From contig JAUIBT010000008.1 in assembly GCA_030428255.1 (NCBI GenBank), forward strand, positions 1-64,000: a DNA stretch of 64,000 nucleotides, read 5' to 3'. Numbering within the stretch: the first letter of the stretch is position 1; every line of letters begins with the position of its first letter. The translations under genes were made by a program, and so were the position numbers. Under the pieces are notes generated by a model. It was not told the origin of the DNA. It made no database searches and worked only from the letters and a program-made list of their open reading frames with translations. Source of the DNA: Alphaproteobacteria bacterium (lineage in GTDB: Bacteria; Pseudomonadota; Alphaproteobacteria; UBA7985; JAUIBT01). Below are positions 16,938-25,595 of this stretch, piece after piece.

Positions 16938-18215
16938 TTAGTCGCCGAAAGGATCGGTGACCAAGATGGTGTCTTCGCGTTCGGGGCTGGTGGACAGCAG
17001 CGCGACGGGGCGCTCGATCAGCTCTTCGATGTGGCGCACGTACTTTACCGCTTCGGCAGGCAGCTCAGCCCAACTGCGCGCGCCGAAGGTGGTGCCCGTC
17101 CAGCCAGGCAGCTCCTCATAGATCGGCACCACGCGCTCCTGTTCAGCGGTGGCAGAGGGGAAATAGTCGATGCGCTTGCCGTCCAGTTCATAGCCGACGC
17201 ACACCTTGATCACATCCATGCCGTCCAGCACGTCCAACTTGGTCAGCGCAATGCCGTTGATACCGCCGATCTTTAGCGCTTGGCGGACCATGACCGCATC
17301 AAACCAACCGCAACGACGCTTGCGCCCGGTGACGGTGCCAAATTCGCGGCCGCGCTCGCCCAGGCCATCGCCGACTTCGTCGAACAACTCGGTCGGGAAA
17401 GGGCCGTTGCCAACGCGGGTGGTGTAGGCTTTGGTGATGCCCAGCGCGTAGCTGCGGCTCATATCGCCCAGGCCCGAACCGGTGCCCGCCTGCGGTGCGA
17501 CCGTGTTTGATGAGGTGACGAAGGGGAAAGTGCCGTGATCTACGTCCAGCATGATGCCCTGCGCGCCTTCAAACAGAATGCGACGACCGGCCTTTTTGTC
17601 CTCGTCCAAGCGCTGCCATACGCGGTCGATGTAAGGCTCCAGCTTGGGCGCGATGGCCAGAATGTCGGCGTAGAGATCGTCGAAGGTGAAGGGCTCGTAG
17701 CCCATACCGATCGCCAGCGCGTTGTGGTGCTCCAGCATCATCAGCAGGCGCTCTTTGAGTTGCTCGGGCTGGCGCAGATCACCGACGCGGATCGAGCGAC
17801 GGGCGATCTTGTCTTCATAGGCCGGGCCAATGCCGCGCCCGGTCGTGCCAATGTGCTTGTTGCGGCGCTGGTCCAAGGTGACGTGAACGGGCAAGATCAG
17901 CGTGGCGTTCGAGGCCAACCGCAGCTTGTCGGGATTGACGGTCAAGCCTGCAGCGGTGACGCGCTCGATTTCAGCCAACAGCGCCCAAGGATCGACCACG
18001 ACACCATTGCCGATGTAGGAGATGGTGTTGTCCCGCACGACGCCGGAGGGCAGCAGGCTCAGCGCATAGGAGGTGCCATCAATGACCAGCGTGTGGCCCG
18101 CGTTGTGACCGCCTTGGAAGCGCACGACGCGATCTGCACGGCTCGACAGCCAGTCTACGATTTTGCCTTTGCCCTCGTCGCCCCACTGGGTGCCGACAAC
18201 CACCACGTTGGTCAT
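16938..18215 (-). CDS. purA: adenylosuccinate synthetase
   Basis: Catalyses the GTP-dependent condensation of IMP and aspartate to adenylosuccinate, the first committed step to AMP, in the cytosol. Its 425 residues are the normal length. Hallmarks are the N-terminal [16 protein letters not shown] with catalytic Asp13, [10 protein letters not shown] with catalytic His41, [46 protein letters not shown], and TKLDVLDG near the C-terminal third. It starts at ATG 18215 with AAGGAC about 9 bases upstream, and appears to be a single-gene unit with its own terminator. Confidence 0.98.
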   Translation of the reverse strand: MTNVVVVGTQWGDEGKGKIVDWLSSRADRVVRFQGGHNAGHTLVIDGTSYALSLLPSGVVRDNTISYIGNGVVVDPWALLAEIERVTAAGLTVNPDKLRLASNATLILPVHVTLDQRRNKHIGTTGRGIGPAYEDKIARRSIRVGDLRQPEQLKERLLMMLEHHNALAIGMGYEPFTFDDLYADILAIAPKLEPYIDRVWQRLDEDKKAGRRILFEGAQGIMLDVDHGTFPFVTSSNTVAPQAGTGSGLGDMSRSYALGITKAYTTRVGNGPFPTELFDEVGDGLGERGREFGTVTGRKRRCGWFDAVMVRQALKIGGINGIALTKLDVLDGMDVIKVCVGYELDGKRIDYFPSATAEQERVVPIYEELPGWTGTTFGARSWAELPAEAVKYVRHIEELIERPVALLSTSPEREDTILVTDPFGD

Positions 18216-18338
18216 AAATCAAGTGTCCTTGCATGAGTTCAGCGCAGCAGGTCTGCGCTGGCGCAACAAAGCATAGCGCGCGCCGCTTGTCAGGTGCCAA
18301 GCTGTCGCTGAGCGTGGAAAGTTGCGGGCCGGCTCAGG

Positions 18339-19391
18339 TTAGCGCAGGCGTCGTGGCTTGAAGAGACGCCGAACCAAGGGCTCGCCGCGCGCGGTCTCGC
18401 GATACAGCATGAAGAGGCCAGAGCCGACGATCAGCGAGGTGCCGATCAAAGTCCAATGATCCAGGACCTCGCCGAAATAGAAATAGGACCAGAGCATGTT
18501 GTAGATCAGCAAGGCGTATTCCATGGGCGCGGCGACGTGGCTGGGCGCCAGGCGATAGGCCTGGAACAGCAGCAAGAAGCCGACCACGGCGAACAGGCCA
18601 ATGGCGACCAGCAGATAGAGATGCTCGCGGGTCGGCCAGACCCAAGGGCGCAGCAAGAAGGTCAAGCTGTCGGGCACATAGGCCAGGGCCCAGCCGTCGC
18701 CGAAGACCAACAGCATCAACCCACCAATCACCATGTTGGCAAACATGAAGGTCAGCGACATGGAGGTGGCAGATTCGGTCTTGCCCAGCCAGGAGGTCAT
18801 GGTTTGCGCAATGGCATAGGAGACCGCCGCGGTCAGGGCAAACAGGGCAGGGACCAACGGGATATGGGCATCCGGGCGGATCATGACCACCACACCCAGC
18901 AAGCCAACCAAAATGCCCGCCAGGCGTCGCCATCCCACCTCAGCGGTGCCGAGCACCCAGGGGATCAGCGTAATGAACAAGGGCGCGGTAAAGAACAACA
19001 CGGTGGCTTGGGCCAACGACAGGGAGGCGAAGGCCAGGTAGTAGGTGGTAAAGGACACCACCATGATCAACGAGCGCACGCTTTGCCAAAATGGGCGGCT
19101 GAGCTGCATGCTGCGTCCGCCGTCTAAGACCCAGGACAAGAAGATCATCGGCCAGACAGCGATGAGGCTGCGCACAAAAACCACCTCGTGCACCGGGTAG
19201 CTGTCTGACAGCCCCTTGACCAACACGTCTTGCAGCGAAAACAGGGCCAGGGCGGCGACGATCATTAACAAGCCCAAAGTGACCCGCTGCGGCTTTTGCG
19301 CGGCGGGGTCGGGTGCCTCAATGGGCGGACCTGCTTCTGGTGCTGGTGGCGTGGCCGCTAGAGCCTCTGCGGTGGGAAGGGAGCTGGCCAT
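18339..19391 (-). CDS. EamA/DMT-family membrane transporter
   Basis: Drug/metabolite transporter of about 350 residues with ten predicted hydrophobic segments arranged as two EamA repeats. The first repeat begins LMIVAALALFSLQDVLVKGL; the second ends with PMEYALLIYNMLWSYFYFGEVLDHWTLIGTSLIVGSGLFMLY, a strong EamA signature. The first 45 residues are Ala/Pro-rich and cytosolic. I chose the ATG at 19391 because the 12 residues upstream are unlike the family. Members export amino acids, metabolites or drugs; the substrate here cannot be told. It lies downstream of the polyamine-type ABC operon in the same direction. Confidence 0.87.
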   Translation of the reverse strand: MASSLPTAEALAATPPAPEAGPPIEAPDPAAQKPQRVTLGLLMIVAALALFSLQDVLVKGLSDSYPVHEVVFVRSLIAVWPMIFLSWVLDGGRSMQLSRPFWQSVRSLIMVVSFTTYYLAFASLSLAQATVLFFTAPLFITLIPWVLGTAEVGWRRLAGILVGLLGVVVMIRPDAHIPLVPALFALTAAVSYAIAQTMTSWLGKTESATSMSLTFMFANMVIGGLMLLVFGDGWALAYVPDSLTFLLRPWVWPTREHLYLLVAIGLFAVVGFLLLFQAYRLAPSHVAAPMEYALLIYNMLWSYFYFGEVLDHWTLIGTSLIVGSGLFMLYRETARGEPLVRRLFKPRRLR

Positions 19392-19463
19392 GACAACCTC
19401 TGAGGACGAGCTGAATCTACTTCCCAAGTCTTAGTCCCGGGGCCTAGCAGGCTCGCCCTCATA

Positions 19464-19487
19464 CGCGACTCCCCTGCCTCAGTCGCG
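19464..19487. other. 7-bp-arm inverted repeat after the polyamine-type operon
   Basis: CGCGACT (19464-19470) and AGTCGCG (19481-19487) form a hairpin with a 10-base loop, about 35 bases past the end of the last permease gene. There is no U-tract on the minus strand, so at most it is a 3'-end stabiliser. Confidence 0.45.
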
Positions 19488-19522
19488 TCACGGGGTGGGT
19501 TTTTTGGCTGCGCGCGCTCCGC

Positions 19523-20374
19523 CTAGCTCTTGCGTTGGAATGAGATCATCACCAACGCCAGCGCCGACGAGCCAAGCATGAGCAGCAAGGACACCGCGTT
19601 CAACAATGGCGTCGAGCCCTCTTTCAGCCGGTCGAACATGGCGATGGTCAAGGGCGCGTCCGAGCCCACCAGCATTAGCGTGGTGTTGAAGTTTTCAAAG
19701 CTCATTAAGAAAGCGACACCAAAGCCTCCGACCAAGGCGGGCAGCAAGAACGGCAGGGTGATGGTACGAATGGCGGTCAGGGGGCTGGCGCCTAAGTTGA
19801 GCGCCGCTTCTTCCAGCGAGCGATCAAACTTCTGTAAGCGCGCCGATACCACCAGCGTTACGATGGTCGTAATGAAGGAGAATTGGCCCAAGATCACCAG
19901 CATCAGCCCCGGACGTAGCCCGCCAATATCCCAACCAAAGCTGTCCTCTAGCCCATTGGCCATGGTCGAGGAAAAGACCAAGATCGAAATGCCCAACACG
20001 ATGCCTGGAATGACCAAAGGCATGAGCATCAAGACGTAGAGCAGGTTGCGCAGCGGAAAGCTGTAGCGGTTGAACAAGAAGGCGTTCGAGGTGCCAACAG
20101 CCACCGACAAGAGCGACACAAAGAAGGCAATGAAACCGGAATTTCCCAAGGCACGCAAGATGGGCTCTTGATGGAAAACGCCGATCCTGGGGTGTTGGTC
20201 GCCGAAGAACCAGGCCCAGGTGAAGCCCTTCCAGGGCAGCGAGGGAAACAGGCTGTCGTTGAAGGCGAAGACCGATACAACCAACAAAGGCAGCGCCAGG
20301 TAAACGAAAAACAAGGTGACGTAGGCGCGATAGGCCAAGGACAGCGCGCGGGGCTGGCGAATACTGGGGATCAT
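19523..20374 (-). CDS. ABC transporter permease, PotC type
   Basis: Second inner-membrane subunit of a spermidine/putrescine-type importer, 283 residues with six membrane segments. The ATG at 20374 has AAGGAGG 7 bases upstream. The EAA coupling loop is LEEAALNLGASPLTAIRTITLPFLLPAL. The motifs MSFENFNTTLMLVGSDAPLTIAMFDRLKEG and FAFNDSLFPSLPWKGFTWAWF are characteristic of PotC/YdcV proteins. It follows the PotB-type gene by 12 bases and is the last gene of the operon. Confidence 0.92.
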   Translation of the reverse strand: MIPSIRQPRALSLAYRAYVTLFFVYLALPLLVVSVFAFNDSLFPSLPWKGFTWAWFFGDQHPRIGVFHQEPILRALGNSGFIAFFVSLLSVAVGTSNAFLFNRYSFPLRNLLYVLMLMPLVIPGIVLGISILVFSSTMANGLEDSFGWDIGGLRPGLMLVILGQFSFITTIVTLVVSARLQKFDRSLEEAALNLGASPLTAIRTITLPFLLPALVGGFGVAFLMSFENFNTTLMLVGSDAPLTIAMFDRLKEGSTPLLNAVSLLLMLGSSALALVMISFQRKS

Positions 20375-20386
20375 GGTCAGCCTCCT

Positions 20387-21244
20387 TTAGGTCATGGTCT
20401 TTTCGAGTGTTTGGCCAGTTAGCTTCAGCAACAGCCAAATGATGGCCGATGACAGAATCAACAGCATGAAGCCAAACGCGGCCCCCAGCTCCCAGTTGAA
20501 GCGCACGATGAACTGCGAGTAAATCAACTCGGTGAACCAGAGGCTGTCTTTGCCGCCGAGCATGGTCGGCGTCAGGTAATTGCCAAGGCTGAGCATAAAG
20601 ACCACGATCGAGCCCGAAACGATCCCTGGCATGGCGTGGGGAATAATGATCTCGCGCGTGATGGAGACTGTCGAGCCGCCCAGGTCATAGCCAGCCTCGA
20701 TAATGCTGTCGTCCAGGCTTTCCAGCGTGGTCACTAGGGGCACAACCATGAACAGCATGGAGGTGTAGACCAGGCCGACAATCATCGCCACGTCGTTATA
20801 GAGCAGCTCGACCGGGCCATCGACCAAGCCAAGCCATTGCAGCAGGTTGGAGATAAGGCCGGTTTCGCGCAACAGGATCATCCAGCCGAAAGTGCGCACC
20901 AGCTCAGAGACCCAAAAGGGCACCAAGCACAGCAAGAACAGCGAGGATTGCAGGCGGCCCTTGGCGATCTTGGCGATAAAAAAGGCGACGGGAAAACCGA
21001 TGATCAAGGTCAGCACCGTAGCCAGGACCGACATAATGGCGGTGCGCGCGAAGGTCACCAGATACAGCGGTTCGCCCAAGAAGGTCCAATAGTTGGCCAG
21101 GCTGATTTGATACTTGCCAACCCCCACGCGCTCACGGATTGAGACCAAGAACATGTCGATGTGTGGGATGATGATCAGCAGGCCAATCCACAGCAGCAAA
21201 GGGGTCAAAAGCAAGATCAGGGCCAGTTTATTGCCCGCCCGCAT
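20387..21244 (-). CDS. ABC transporter permease, PotB type
   Basis: First permease of the polyamine-type importer, about 285 residues. Its ATG (21244-21242) overlaps the TGA of the ATPase gene by one base, indicating translational coupling; this start removes 23 upstream residues that are only ATPase-gene sequence in another frame. Features are the N-terminal helix LALILLLTPLLLWIGLLIIIPHIDMFLVS, the SLFLLCLVPFWVSELVRTFGWMILLRETG block typical of PotB/YdcU, and the EAA loop IIEAGYDLGGSTVSITREIIIPHAMPG. Confidence 0.92.
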   Translation of the reverse strand: MRAGNKLALILLLTPLLLWIGLLIIIPHIDMFLVSIRERVGVGKYQISLANYWTFLGEPLYLVTFARTAIMSVLATVLTLIIGFPVAFFIAKIAKGRLQSSLFLLCLVPFWVSELVRTFGWMILLRETGLISNLLQWLGLVDGPVELLYNDVAMIVGLVYTSMLFMVVPLVTTLESLDDSIIEAGYDLGGSTVSITREIIIPHAMPGIVSGSIVVFMLSLGNYLTPTMLGGKDSLWFTELIYSQFIVRFNWELGAAFGFMLLILSSAIIWLLLKLTGQTLEKTMT

Positions 21245-22386
21245 CACTGCGCCTCCAAGGATGGTGCCGCTTGGTCGTTTACCGCAAATGCGTTGGCCTG
21301 GTCGCCGGCCCAAGCGAAGTGCAGAACATCTCCACGCTTCAGGTCGGCGTATTCACCGGACTGGGGCAAGGCGACTTCGATGGGATCGCCGCCGGTTTGT
21401 GGCTCTAAAATCGCTCGGCTGTCCGCGCCATTGAACAACAAGGTTGTGACTTGACCGCTCATGCGGTTCTCTAGGTGGCTCAGATCCTCGGCTTGGCGGC
21501 TGATGCGGATGGCTTCTGGACGCACGAACAGTTCGGCCTGATCGCCTGTCGCCAGGCCGCGACCGTGATCGGCCCCTGTGACCTGCAAGCCTGCCTGGGT
21601 GGTGATTTGCAGCAGGCCCGACTCAGCGCGGGTCACCCGGCCTTTCCAGCGGTTGCTGTCGCCAACGAAGCCCGCCACAAAGGCGGTCTCGGGGCGATAG
21701 TAGAGCTCGCGCCCGCTGCCAACTTGCTCGAAGCGTCCGTGGTTCATGACCGCGATTTGGTCGGACATGACCAGCGCTTCGGATTGATCGTGGGTGATGT
21801 AAACGAAAGTGGTGCCAAAGGCGGCTTGCAGAGCTTTTAGCTCAACCTTCATGTGCTCGCGCAGCTTGAGATCTAGCGCCCCGAGCGGCTCGTCGAGCAG
21901 CAAGACATCGGGCTCCAGCACCAAACAGCGGGCGATGGCCACGCGCTGTTTTTGTCCGCCCGACAGTTCATCGACCTTGCGTTTGCCGATACCGGGCAGG
22001 CCGATGCGCTCCAGAGCTTCATCGACTTTGCGGCCAATCTCGGGCTTGGCCATGCCCTGGCGGCGCAAGCCATAGCCGATGTTGTCGGCAATGTTCATCA
22101 TGGGAAACAAGGCCAGGTGCTGAAACACCATGTTGACCGGGCGCTTGTTGGGCGGCACGTCCAGCACTGACTTGCTCTTAATGCGGATATCGCCAGAGCT
22201 GGGCTCCAAGAAGCCCGCAATCATGCGCATGATGGTGGTCTTGCCGCAGCCCGAGGGGCCAAGAATGGAAAAGAAAGAGCCCGACGGCACCGCAAAAGAG
22301 ACATGATCTACGGCGGTGAAGGCGTCAAACTGCTTGCAGAGTGCGAGGCATTCAAGGTCAGCACTGCCAGGCGTGTCACGTGTCAT
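21244..22386 (-). CDS. ABC transporter ATP-binding protein, PotA type
   Basis: Energises the polyamine-type importer; 380 residues. Walker A is GPSGCGKTT, signature LSGGQKQR, Walker B DVLLLDEPLGALD, and the switch His lies in VYITHDQSEA. The C-terminal 130 residues form a TOBE-type regulatory domain (ELFVRPEAIRIS, then two short beta repeats), normal for PotA. The gene is separated from the binding-protein gene by a 95-base gap containing a strong hairpin with a T-rich tail, so its expression is probably lower than that of the binding protein. Confidence 0.94.
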   Translation of the reverse strand: MTRDTPGSADLECLALCKQFDAFTAVDHVSFAVPSGSFFSILGPSGCGKTTIMRMIAGFLEPSSGDIRIKSKSVLDVPPNKRPVNMVFQHLALFPMMNIADNIGYGLRRQGMAKPEIGRKVDEALERIGLPGIGKRKVDELSGGQKQRVAIARCLVLEPDVLLLDEPLGALDLKLREHMKVELKALQAAFGTTFVYITHDQSEALVMSDQIAVMNHGRFEQVGSGRELYYRPETAFVAGFVGDSNRWKGRVTRAESGLLQITTQAGLQVTGADHGRGLATGDQAELFVRPEAIRISRQAEDLSHLENRMSGQVTTLLFNGADSRAILEPQTGGDPIEVALPQSGEYADLKRGDVLHFAWAGDQANAFAVNDQAAPSLEAQ

Positions 22387-22417
22387 GGTGGATCAGACCT
22401 TGTGTCGGTGAGGGGCA

Positions 22418-22466
22418 GAAAAACAAAGAGCAGCGTCGCACTGGAGGAGGGGCGCAACGCTGCTCT
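22418..22466 (-). terminator. attenuator hairpin between binding-protein gene and PotA-type gene
   Basis: AGAGCAGCGT and ACGCTGCTCT are perfect 10-base arms (22427-22436 and 22457-22466) around a 20-base loop that can extend the stem. Read on the minus strand the hairpin is followed by TTTGTTTTTC. Partial termination here would leave mostly binding-protein mRNA. Confidence 0.8.
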
Positions 22467-22480
22467 AAGTGGTGGCAGGC

Positions 22481-23551
22481 TTAGTTCGCGGCTTTTACGC
22501 GATCCAAGGCTGCGCCTTCTAAGGCCTCAAGGCCAGCAGGAACCGGAGGATACCACTTGATGTTATCCACGTCTGCGGGTGGGAAGCTGGCCTGATAGCG
22601 GGCTTTCAGGTCGGCTGAAACGTGCTCGTCAGCACCTTTTGAGGCGGTGAAGTTGCCTGCGACATCGGTAATCATGCCAGCGATTTCTGGCTGCATGACG
22701 AAGTTGATCCAGTCGTAAGCCGCCTGGTCCGCCTTGCCTTTGGCGGGCAGAACGAAGGTGTCGATCCAGCCCAGTGCGCCCGAAGCGGGAGCAACAAAGG
22801 TGATGTCGGCATTGTCTGCGTTCAGTTTCCAGCCGCCGGTATCCCAAGCCATGGAGGCCACGGTCTCACCCGAGCGCATGAGGTTCATCAGCTCGTCGCC
22901 GCCCCCCCAATAGGTCTTAACGTTGGCTTTACAGTCGATCAGCTTGGCTTGTACCTGGTCGATGATGGCCTGGTAGGCGGCTTCGTCGCCATAGGCCGCA
23001 AAGGGATCCAGGCCCATGGAGAAAGCGAAGCCGATCAAAGTCGGGCGCTTCAGGCGATAGGTGACTTTGCCAGCTACGTCCGCATTACACAGGTCGGTGT
23101 AGTCCATGACCGATCCCGCCATGGCCGTATTGACCACCAAGCCGGAGGTGCCCCAAACGTGGGGAACGCCATAAACCTCGCCGTCAACGGTGGTGTTGGC
23201 TTTGGTGGCTTCCAGCATGGAGGCGATGAACTGGCTCGAATCGATCTTTGACAGATCCATGGGCTTGTAGATACCAAACTCTGCCTGGGGGCCAGCGATG
23301 CGGTCTTGGCTGGGCTGGGCCAAATCGAAGCCGCGTCCACCGGTGGCGCGCAACTTTGCGATCATTTCTTCGTTGTTGGAAAGGGTGACTTCGACCTTGT
23401 GGCCGGTCTCTTTTTCAAACATGGCCACCACTTCGTCTGGCGCGTATCCGCCCCAGGTCAGCAAGCGTAAGGTTTCTGCGCTCGCACTGCCGGCCAAGCC
23501 CAGGCCGAAGGCGGTCAGTACCGCAAGGCTGGTTAGAGTTTTAGATTTCAT
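22481..23551 (-). CDS. ABC transporter substrate-binding protein, PotD/PotF (polyamine) type
   Basis: Periplasmic binding protein of the polyamine-type importer, about 356 residues. The ATG at 23551 has AGGGAG 8 bases upstream; an ATG three codons earlier is less well placed. The signal peptide is SLAVLTAFGLGLAGSASA. The mature start LRLLTWGGYAPDEVVAMFEKETG and the motifs AQPSQDRIAG, VPHVWGTSGLVVNT and the acidic/aromatic site MAWDTGGWKLNADN fit the spermidine/putrescine SBP family. The ligand is probably a polyamine or a similar cation; the exact compound is not shown by sequence. Confidence 0.92.
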   Translation of the reverse strand: MKSKTLTSLAVLTAFGLGLAGSASAETLRLLTWGGYAPDEVVAMFEKETGHKVEVTLSNNEEMIAKLRATGGRGFDLAQPSQDRIAGPQAEFGIYKPMDLSKIDSSQFIASMLEATKANTTVDGEVYGVPHVWGTSGLVVNTAMAGSVMDYTDLCNADVAGKVTYRLKRPTLIGFAFSMGLDPFAAYGDEAAYQAIIDQVQAKLIDCKANVKTYWGGGDELMNLMRSGETVASMAWDTGGWKLNADNADITFVAPASGALGWIDTFVLPAKGKADQAAYDWINFVMQPEIAGMITDVAGNFTASKGADEHVSADLKARYQASFPPADVDNIKWYPPVPAGLEALEGAALDRVKAAN

Positions 23552-23731
23552 GAGTAGCACTCCCTGAGTTGCAAATGAACCTCTGGCTCTGGGCCTGGTC
23601 GAAATGGACCGGAGCCCAAAAGCCTTCCTCGGACCTTAAGCGTTCCCCCTTCTGGTCTTCTGCGTGGGTAATCGCTCAGCTTGTTCCGTTTGGTGGCGGT
23701 AGCATCGCTCATAAAGGGCTGAAGTCAACGC

Positions 23732-23747
23732 AAAATTTCGAAATTTT
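23732..23747. promoter_or_regulatory. 16-bp perfect palindrome AAAATTTCGAAATTTT
   Basis: This AT-rich perfect palindrome lies about 180 bases upstream of the polyamine-type binding-protein gene, in a 400-base stretch without a gene (23552-23952). It is a candidate operator for that operon. The surrounding AT-rich bases could include the promoter. Confidence 0.5.
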
Positions 23748-23838
23748 TTCAAAGTTGATCAAAATTGTTACAATTTCTTCAGAAACGAAGGCCGTGCCTT
23801 GCAGATGTAAGCGCTTGCAATATGCTGGTGTACGGGAC

Positions 23839-23873
23839 AAAAAAAGGGGCACGGAAAGTACCCCACCTTTTTT
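23839..23873 (-). terminator. intrinsic terminator, probably bidirectional
   Basis: A 7-base stem (GGGGCAC with GTACCCC, one G-U) around a 5-base loop is flanked by A7 on one side and T6 on the other. On the minus strand it ends the small-protein gene at 23953. A second imperfect hairpin lies at 23881-23912 (CAACTCGCC with GGCGGGTTTG). Confidence 0.75.
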
Positions 23874-23952
23874 CGTTTGGGTCAACTCGCCTGCGGGCGG
23901 GTTTGCTGTCAACAAAGACCTCAAGCTGGTCGTTTGCCAGGCGGCTGTGGCC

Positions 23953-24099
23953 TTAGGCTGCGTCGTCGGTCTTCGAGCTGAACTTCTTTGCTGCGCCGGT
24001 GATGAAGTCGCGCATGGCTTCAGCGCGCATGCGGCGGCCTTGTGCGACGTAACGGTCAATGCTGCTAATTTCGTTAGAAAAATCAATGTGTTGCTTCAT
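23953..24099 (-). CDS. 48-residue small basic protein, function unknown
   Basis: The ATG at 24099 has a near-ideal AAGGAG 10 bases upstream and the frame ends just before a good terminator, so this is probably a real one-gene unit. The protein begins MKQHIDFSNEISSIDRY, then has a basic amphipathic stretch (RYVAQGRRMRAEAMRDFI) and ends KKFSSKTDDAA. Arg-rich small proteins with an RRMRAE segment occur widely in alphaproteobacteria and I think this is one of them, but I cannot name the family. A longer frame from 24201 exists but has no ribosome site. Confidence 0.65.
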   Translation of the reverse strand: MKQHIDFSNEISSIDRYVAQGRRMRAEAMRDFITGAAKKFSSKTDDAA

Positions 24100-24256
24100 G
24101 GCTCTCGCTCCTTGAATGGTCGAAAAAGCGCGGTCAGCGCCTGTCCTTGGGACATGCATTAAAGATAGGCCTTCACCTGGCAATGAGTAGCTCGAATGCA
24201 TCAGAGCCGCTCTGCTGATTTTGCAGGGCTAAATTGGCGGGCTGGTTGTGCCGCGC

Positions 24257-25495
24257 TTACAGCGCGTCGCGCCTGGGACGTAGCCAGGGCAGGGCAAAGG
24301 CCAGGGCGGCGGCGGACACCACCCAGATCTGACAGACCAGCAAAATCTGCGTGATGGACGCGCCCCAATCCATAGCGGCACCAAACACCATCGGCGCGGC
24401 CGCGGTTGAGAAGATCGCGATGCCGCTGGCAAGTGCACGGATGGCGCCAAGGTGACGGGTGCCATAGGCCTCGGGCCAGACCGCATTGCCGATGGTGGAC
24501 AGCAGCCCATGGGCAAATCCCATCAAGCCGAATGCGACCCAAAAGCTGGCGTCGCTTTGCCCCAAGGCCAGCACCAGCAAACAGGGGATGAAGGTCACAA
24601 ACGGCAGCCAGGCCGTGCGGATCGAGCCAAAGCGATCTACGGTCGGCCCAGCAATCATATAGCCCAGCAGGCTCATGAGCGCATAGGTGCTGAGGCCCTG
24701 CGCCAGCGTTTCGGGCTCCCAACCCTTGGCCTCGGCTAAGGCCTTGCGGAAGAAGAAAGCCGCCGTGACGATGAAGCCAAAGCAGGCGGTGATATAGAAC
24801 TGGGCATAGAAGAACAGCCCGCGGATGGCTTGGGCACGGGACAAGGAGGCCCGGGTTTCATGGATGGGCAGGTCGGCGCCCGCTTGCGCAACACACTGGC
24901 CGCTTGCATCGAAGGTCTGGACGCGGTGAGAGCGCTTCAATAGCAGCTGGCTGAAAAGCATCAGTACCAAAATTGCACCGGCCGCCGCCAGCCAGGTGCC
25001 GCGCCACCCAAGCCCTGCCAGTGCCACTATCATGATCCAAGGAAAGCTGGATTCGGCCAGCGTTAGCCCCAAGCCGCTCAACGCCAATGCCCGCCCGCGC
25101 CGTGCGTGAAAATAGCGCCCCATAGTCGAAGCATAGATGTGAATGCTGAGGCCCTGGCCGCACTGGCGCAGCAAGAAGAATGCGGGCACCAACAGCAGCC
25201 AATGCGATGCGCTGGCGATCAGCAGTACGCCCGCCAGCAGCCCACAGAGCACCAACAGCGCATAGCGGGCGAGTGGCATACGGTCGATCAAGCCGCCAGT
25301 GTAGATCAAGACCAAACTGGAGGCCAAGGTGCCGCAAAAATACAGCGTGCCCAGCCCGCCATCGCTGAGGCCAAAGGCTTGCTTGAGCGCTGGGGCAAAC
25401 TCACCGATGAAAAAGGTTTGTCCGAAGGCCGAGGCAAACGTAAACAAGAAGCCGAACCCCAGCAGAGGCCATTGGTCTTTGATAAGCTTGATCAT
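24257..25495 (-). CDS. MFS transporter
   Basis: Major facilitator carrier of about 412 residues and twelve hydrophobic segments. I chose the ATG at 25495 because the first membrane helix (LLGFGFLFTFASAFGQTFFIGEF) follows directly; 39 residues further upstream are unlike a carrier. The FAPALKQAFGLSDGGLGTLY and LIDRMPLARYALLVLCG blocks (A-motif position) and HARRGRALALSGLGLTLAESSFPWI are typical of sugar/metabolite MFS proteins of the monocarboxylate or oxalate/formate-like group. A long central loop runs from about 190 to 215. It is divergent from the MoxR-like gene, about 100 bases apart. Substrate unknown. Confidence 0.87.
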   Translation of the reverse strand: MIKLIKDQWPLLGFGFLFTFASAFGQTFFIGEFAPALKQAFGLSDGGLGTLYFCGTLASSLVLIYTGGLIDRMPLARYALLVLCGLLAGVLLIASASHWLLLVPAFFLLRQCGQGLSIHIYASTMGRYFHARRGRALALSGLGLTLAESSFPWIMIVALAGLGWRGTWLAAAGAILVLMLFSQLLLKRSHRVQTFDASGQCVAQAGADLPIHETRASLSRAQAIRGLFFYAQFYITACFGFIVTAAFFFRKALAEAKGWEPETLAQGLSTYALMSLLGYMIAGPTVDRFGSIRTAWLPFVTFIPCLLVLALGQSDASFWVAFGLMGFAHGLLSTIGNAVWPEAYGTRHLGAIRALASGIAIFSTAAAPMVFGAAMDWGASITQILLVCQIWVVSAAALAFALPWLRPRRDAL

Positions 25496-25595
25496 GGCGT
25501 GGCGGCTCCTATGCTGGCGCAATCTTGCTAAACCAGCTTGACCAGAAGAACCAGCGCAAAGCGGCCAGCCCCGCGTCTGCCGTATGAAGGATTGC

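Noticed and set aside
17535..18236. Plus-strand open frame opposite purA
   Set aside because: purA is unambiguous on the minus strand; this frame has no recognisable features.
19464..19504. Plus-strand terminator near the end of the polyamine-type operon
   Set aside because: A T-run does follow the hairpin, but 12-15 bases away, and no plus-strand gene ends there.
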